Shown in pieces: positions 59,909 to 64,000 of a stretch of DNA of 64,000 nucleotides; position 1 is the first letter of the stretch; every line of letters begins with the position of its first letter. Source of the DNA: Paragordius varius. Lineage: Eukaryota; Nematomorpha. Both the position numbers and the translations under genes were made by a program. The notes beneath the pieces are model-generated. The model made no database searches. It saw nothing but the letters and a program-made list of their open reading frames with translations, and was not told where the DNA came from. The DNA lies in NCBI GenBank assembly GCA_964247055.1, contig OZ176054.1, forward strand, positions 1,426,001-1,490,000, in the 5' to 3' direction.

Positions 59909-60172
59909 TATATCATAAATTATATTTTTTTAGTTTCGTGGTGGTTAAATACTATATATGTTGTGAAATTAAAGTATTATTTAATAATTATTTTAAATGT
60001 TTGATCAGAGCGCCATGGCTGTTTGGAATCGGAAAAATTGAATATAACTATCACTTTTTCTGCTAATGTCATAAATTTAAACCTTTGCACATGAAATGTT
60101 TGAAAAACTTTATTTTGAAATATATTTTTTACAGTGTATATTGACCTATCTGCACTATTATTTAATAGTATA

Positions 60173-61636
60173 CCATTTTTCATGCAAAAACATTTTTTCA
60201 ACCAAATGCAACATTTTTTCAAGCAAACGCAACATTTTTCATGCAAAAACATCATTTTTTCAACCAAATGCAACATTTTTTCAAGCAAACGCAACATTTT
60301 TTCAAGCAAAGACAACATTTTTTCAAGCAAACGCAACATTTTTTCAAGCAAAGACAACAATTTTTCAAGCAAACGCAACATTTTTTCAAGCAAACGCAAC
60401 ATTTTTTCATCCAAATGCAACATTTTTTCAACCAAACGCAACATTTTTTCAACCAAAGACAACATTTTTTCAAGCAAAAACAACAATTTTTAAATATTAA
60501 AAATATTTTTTATTTTAGGACATATTAAATTTAAAGTTAATGCAAATTAATTTTAGCGTAGAATTATGATTTTTATTATTTTATCATCAATATGTGATGG
60601 TATGATTGATTTTCAAACATAATTTTGCCCATAAATTGCATTGTTTATATTATTTTTTTTCTTTTACAACAGTTTCACTTAATCAATAAATACAACTTGC
60701 GCTTAAATAGTGTCTTGTTTAAAGTTTCTTTCATTTTTTTGCAAACAACCGTTTTTGTATGTTATCTATTTTTTTAAATTTTAACTAATATCTTTATTTA
60801 TTAGTATTTGAATCAAAAATAATATTTTTATAGTAAAAACATCTTTATTTGTTTCGAACTAATTTCTTTAAATCCATATTATTAACTTATTAATGTTTTA
60901 AACTAAATATTACGATTAATAACCCACAAATCCTAGATGTTTAATAATGTTAAATTTTTTATAAAAAATAATATTGGTATACGGTTCTTATGAAAGAAAT
61001 GGTATTCCCTTAAAAGTTTAGGAAATAAAGAAAATAGGTTAATGATAGGATAGATGAATATAATATTACTTGATTAATAAAAGTTAGGATCAAAATTAAA
61101 ATATTGAAGACCAAATTAAAGTGTTCTAGGACCAACTTTAAATTTTCAAGGACAATCTTGAAGCGCAAAATGTATAGACTGATAAGGTTAAACTAAAGTT
61201 GTAAAAGAAAAAATAATATAAATAATGCAATTTATGGGCAAAATTTTGTTTGAAAATCAATCATACCATCACATATTGATGATAAAATAATAAAAATCAT
61301 AATTCTAAGCTAAAATTAATTTGCATTAACTTTAAATTTAATATGTCTTAAAATAAAAAAATGGTTTTTAATATTTAAAAATTGTTGTTTTTGCTTGAAA
61401 AAATGTTGTCTTTGGTTGAAAAAATGTTGCGTTTGGTTGAAAAAATGTTGCATTTGGATGAAAAAATGTTGCGTTTGCTTGAAAAATGTTGCGTTTGCTT
61501 GAAAAATTGTTGTCTTTGCTTGAAAAAATGTTGCGTTTGCTTGAAAAAATGTTGTCTTTGCTTGAAAAAATGTTGCGTTTGGTTGAAAAAATGTTGCATT
61601 TGGTTGAAAAAATGATGTTTTTGCATGAAAAATGGT
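60173..61636. mobile_element. Large foldback element, F3 family, with about 21-24 bp repeats and a nested insertion
   Basis: The tips are ACCATTTTTCATGCAAAAAC and its inverse. The left arm to 60490 holds about a dozen copies of TTTTTTCAAGCAAACGCAAC; the right arm from 61380 holds the inverse (GTTGCGTTTGCTTGAAAAAA). Beyond the repeats the arms remain inverse copies to about 60680 and from about 61190 (AAATTGCATTGTTTATATTA against its inverse). The apparent lysine- and leucine-rich peptides in this stretch follow from the repeat period. Confidence 0.85.
60690..61176. mobile_element. F2-like element nested in a larger palindrome
   Basis: Left ACAACTTGCGCTTAAATAGT and right GACAATCTTGAAGCGCAAAA are diverged F2 ends. 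It sits at the centre of the 60173-61636 palindrome. Confidence 0.65.
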
Positions 61637-64000
61637 ATATATATTTCATTTAGCGTTTGCACCTAATAATTTTACATCATTTATTTGGAATTTCAAGTTA
61701 TATTTCAAGAAAAGCAAATGACAATTCATTTAATTGTGATGGATGAATTATTTGACTAGTGACTGATATAGTTTACGTAATCGCTTTCTTTGATACGATT
61801 TCCCTAGGTTAACACTTTACAATTTTAAACGTTTTTATAATAAAAATTTATTAATTTAAATTATTGTTTACCATTTCTGATATCTCCAATATGGTTTTAA
61901 GGAAAAATAGTTATTGTACCTATTGATTCTAATATTCTATTGTTGTTTGAAATCATCTATGGATAAATGCGTCTATCATATATAAACTATTCAATAAGGT
62001 GGTTTTTATATTTTATATGTACGATTCGAAATTATTGGGTAATGTATCATTTTGCAAATTGTTTGAGCCATATATATTTATGTTATTAACATATTAAAGC
62101 TTAAAGTTGCTTTGGTTTAGCATACTTTCAGATTGCTGTTTTTAAATTATAAAAAAACTAATTAACCTTAACAAATTATTTTTGTCAATTACTTATAGAC
62201 TTAAAATTATCCAAGTTATCATCTTTTTTCCGTATCTTCAGCCGACAACTTCTTATTAGTTTTTTTTAAAATTACTTTACCTATATTATGAGTGAGCGGT
62301 ATCAGCGTAATAAACTACATTATGACTGCGACAGATTATGTCAAACACCAAACGAGAGCCGTATACGAAGACACACAATGCAAAGTATTCCAAAATATAT
62401 CCTTTCAGGTTTTCGGCTAAAATTTTAATTGTCAGATGCTTAGATCATAGTTAAATTTTCGTATAAACAATGAAGAATTAATTCTCTAGCCACAACTTTT
62501 CTGGAATTCTTAGCTCCATTTTACTATTTGATAATTATTGAGTAGGTCTATTTTTTATAATATATATATAAAGTTTTTCGTTTTGACATTTGCTTGTTTC
62601 CGACACACTAATAATACTACAGGATAATGATACCATTCTTGTGGCATATCTCATGCTGATGGGGGTTTATTATACTTTATACTTGCTTTTTAAAGGATGA
62701 CCAAATGTCATATTGTATTGTATTCATAATTAAACTAACTGAAAGTGTCGTATAATTAATGTTCATATTTTTATACAAAAATTACAGCAAAAAGCTTTCT
62801 GTCATATACCATCCATGCTATTCCTGTTCTCTTCTGACATTCGGATTTATATTAAAGAATTACTCATTCTGTTGCAAATCAAAGTCTCCTATTCTTTTTA
62901 CATAGGCAAGTTGAGTCAATATAAAGAATTTTTTATTTTGAAAAGATAGATATCGGGACACAAAGGTTAATAAATTATGCAATTATGGTAATTTTACTTC
63001 ACATAATGTAGCGTTAGTTTGTATATATATATATATATATATATAATAACTTAGTAAATATGATTGGCTAATTGATTGTATGATATAGAGACCTGTTTTT
63101 AACGATAGAGTAAATTGCTATTGATGTTTATCAAGGTCCTGTAATTGTTCGAATCTTTAAAAAATATGGGTGATCAAGTGAATGTCCATTATATTTTTAG
63201 GCATTTTATTTTTTCTCTATTCAGCAAATAAAATAAATAATAATAATACACGTCATGGAATTAAAACCAAACCCCCTTGAAAAAATTGTTGAATATTTAA
63301 ATTTATACTACAATTCTTAATATTGATTTGTTGTTACTTAGTCAATAATTATGCAAAAAAATGAAAATTTGTCGTTGAAGTGTTTTAGAGATAGTTGACA
63401 AAAATATGCAAATAATATAAAACACTCATGTATGGTGATGGTCTTACTTACGAATTAGCGTGTTATGTAATGACAAGTTTTTAATTAAAAAATGTCAGCA
63501 AATAAAAATAAGATTTGCTCAGCTTTTACACATTCAAGCATACCATCAATTCTCGCTATATATTTATAACAAGATTTATTGGATTCATATTTTACTATCA
63601 ATATTGTGTTTGTCTTCATGAGAAAACACTTTAAAAAACTTTTTTGCCAATTAAATTTCCAAATTTATTTTATCGAAAGTTTTATATTTTTATAATATCA
63701 TAAAACATACGCATGTATGAACTGGGATAAATTTTAAATTCTTTTAGAACTTTGTTGTCAATTTTTTTTAAAAGGATATGTAGATTAGACATTTTAAGTG
63801 AATGGCAAATCTGTTTACCAGACAACCCAAAATAAAATTGGATAGAATAAATCTTTAAATGGAAATTTTTATTATCTCTTAAAAGCATGTAAACAGGTTT
63901 TCGGTATTATCCTCAAGATAAAACCTTTTGATAACTATATTACGATTGCACTTTAAGATAATTAATGGTACTATTTTACAATAACGCCGAAAGTTTTAAG
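61637..64000. other. No gene seen
   Basis: AT-rich sequence with an AT dinucleotide tract near 63021-63043. A minus-strand frame at 63682-63888 contains FGLSGKQICHSLKMSNLHIL, faintly like a helix-turn-helix of a transposase. It has no supporting context, so I do not call it. Confidence 0.3.

Noticed and set aside
59977-61662. Leucine- or lysine-rich frames (LLEKMLRLVEKM) around the large palindrome
   Set aside because: Translations of the F3 arm repeats, mirrored in both arms and open in several frames at once.
63682-63888. Minus-strand frame with a faint helix-turn-helix look
   Set aside because: Too short, no flanking element ends and no further transposase motif.

Overview
The window is very AT-rich eukaryotic DNA, dense in small inverted-repeat transposons and AT microsatellites, with introns bounded by GT/AG. 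The best organism clue is the end of a gene at 1390-3573 whose product has an immunoglobulin domain followed by one EGF domain and then stops, the layout of insect Vein. I therefore read it as an arthropod, probably an insect. A sap-feeding or gall-forming hemipteran (aphid, phylloxera, adelgid), in which secreted micro-exon genes are known, is a reasonable guess but not proven.

The main content is a giant micro-exon gene on the plus strand from 12777 to about 41325. It starts with a clear signal peptide. It then runs through about 79 coding exons, nearly all 15-75 nt, nearly all a multiple of three, and nearly all split after codon base one. Joined, they give about 1,374 residues with no stop at any junction. 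The first half is three tandem copies (units 1-3, about 4 kb each) of one ordered exon set. Corresponding exons keep equal or similar lengths, related sequences and even the same single phase exception. Each unit carries exactly two cysteines and three positionally conserved N-glycosylation sequons. A larger, less AT-rich exon follows, coding a Gly/Ala-rich hydrophobic stretch and then Ser-, His- and Pro-rich sequence. After it comes a Pro/Ser/Lys-rich exon with basic clusters. The second half is a Ser-rich tail of micro-exons, including a four-exon cassette repeated five times with its introns. There are several possible 3' ends. I do not recognise the family.

Layout: 1-3950 end of the Vein-like gene; 3960-12776 intergenic, with a dead hAT element (8464-10311) and foldback elements; 12777-41325 the micro-exon gene, its introns filled with MITEs, foldbacks and a 1.2 kb palindrome; 41798-44653 further phase-1 micro-exons and alternative ends; 44731-45247 two overlapping small reading frames of unknown nature; 45350-49770 foldback and MITE elements; 49770-59842 a satellite array of about 19 monomers near 560 bp, ending in a GC-rich hairpin and CTAG; 60173-61636 a long palindrome with another element nested in it; 61637-64000 nothing I can identify.

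Gene models rest on splice signals, phase bookkeeping and internal homology read by eye, without transcripts or database searches.
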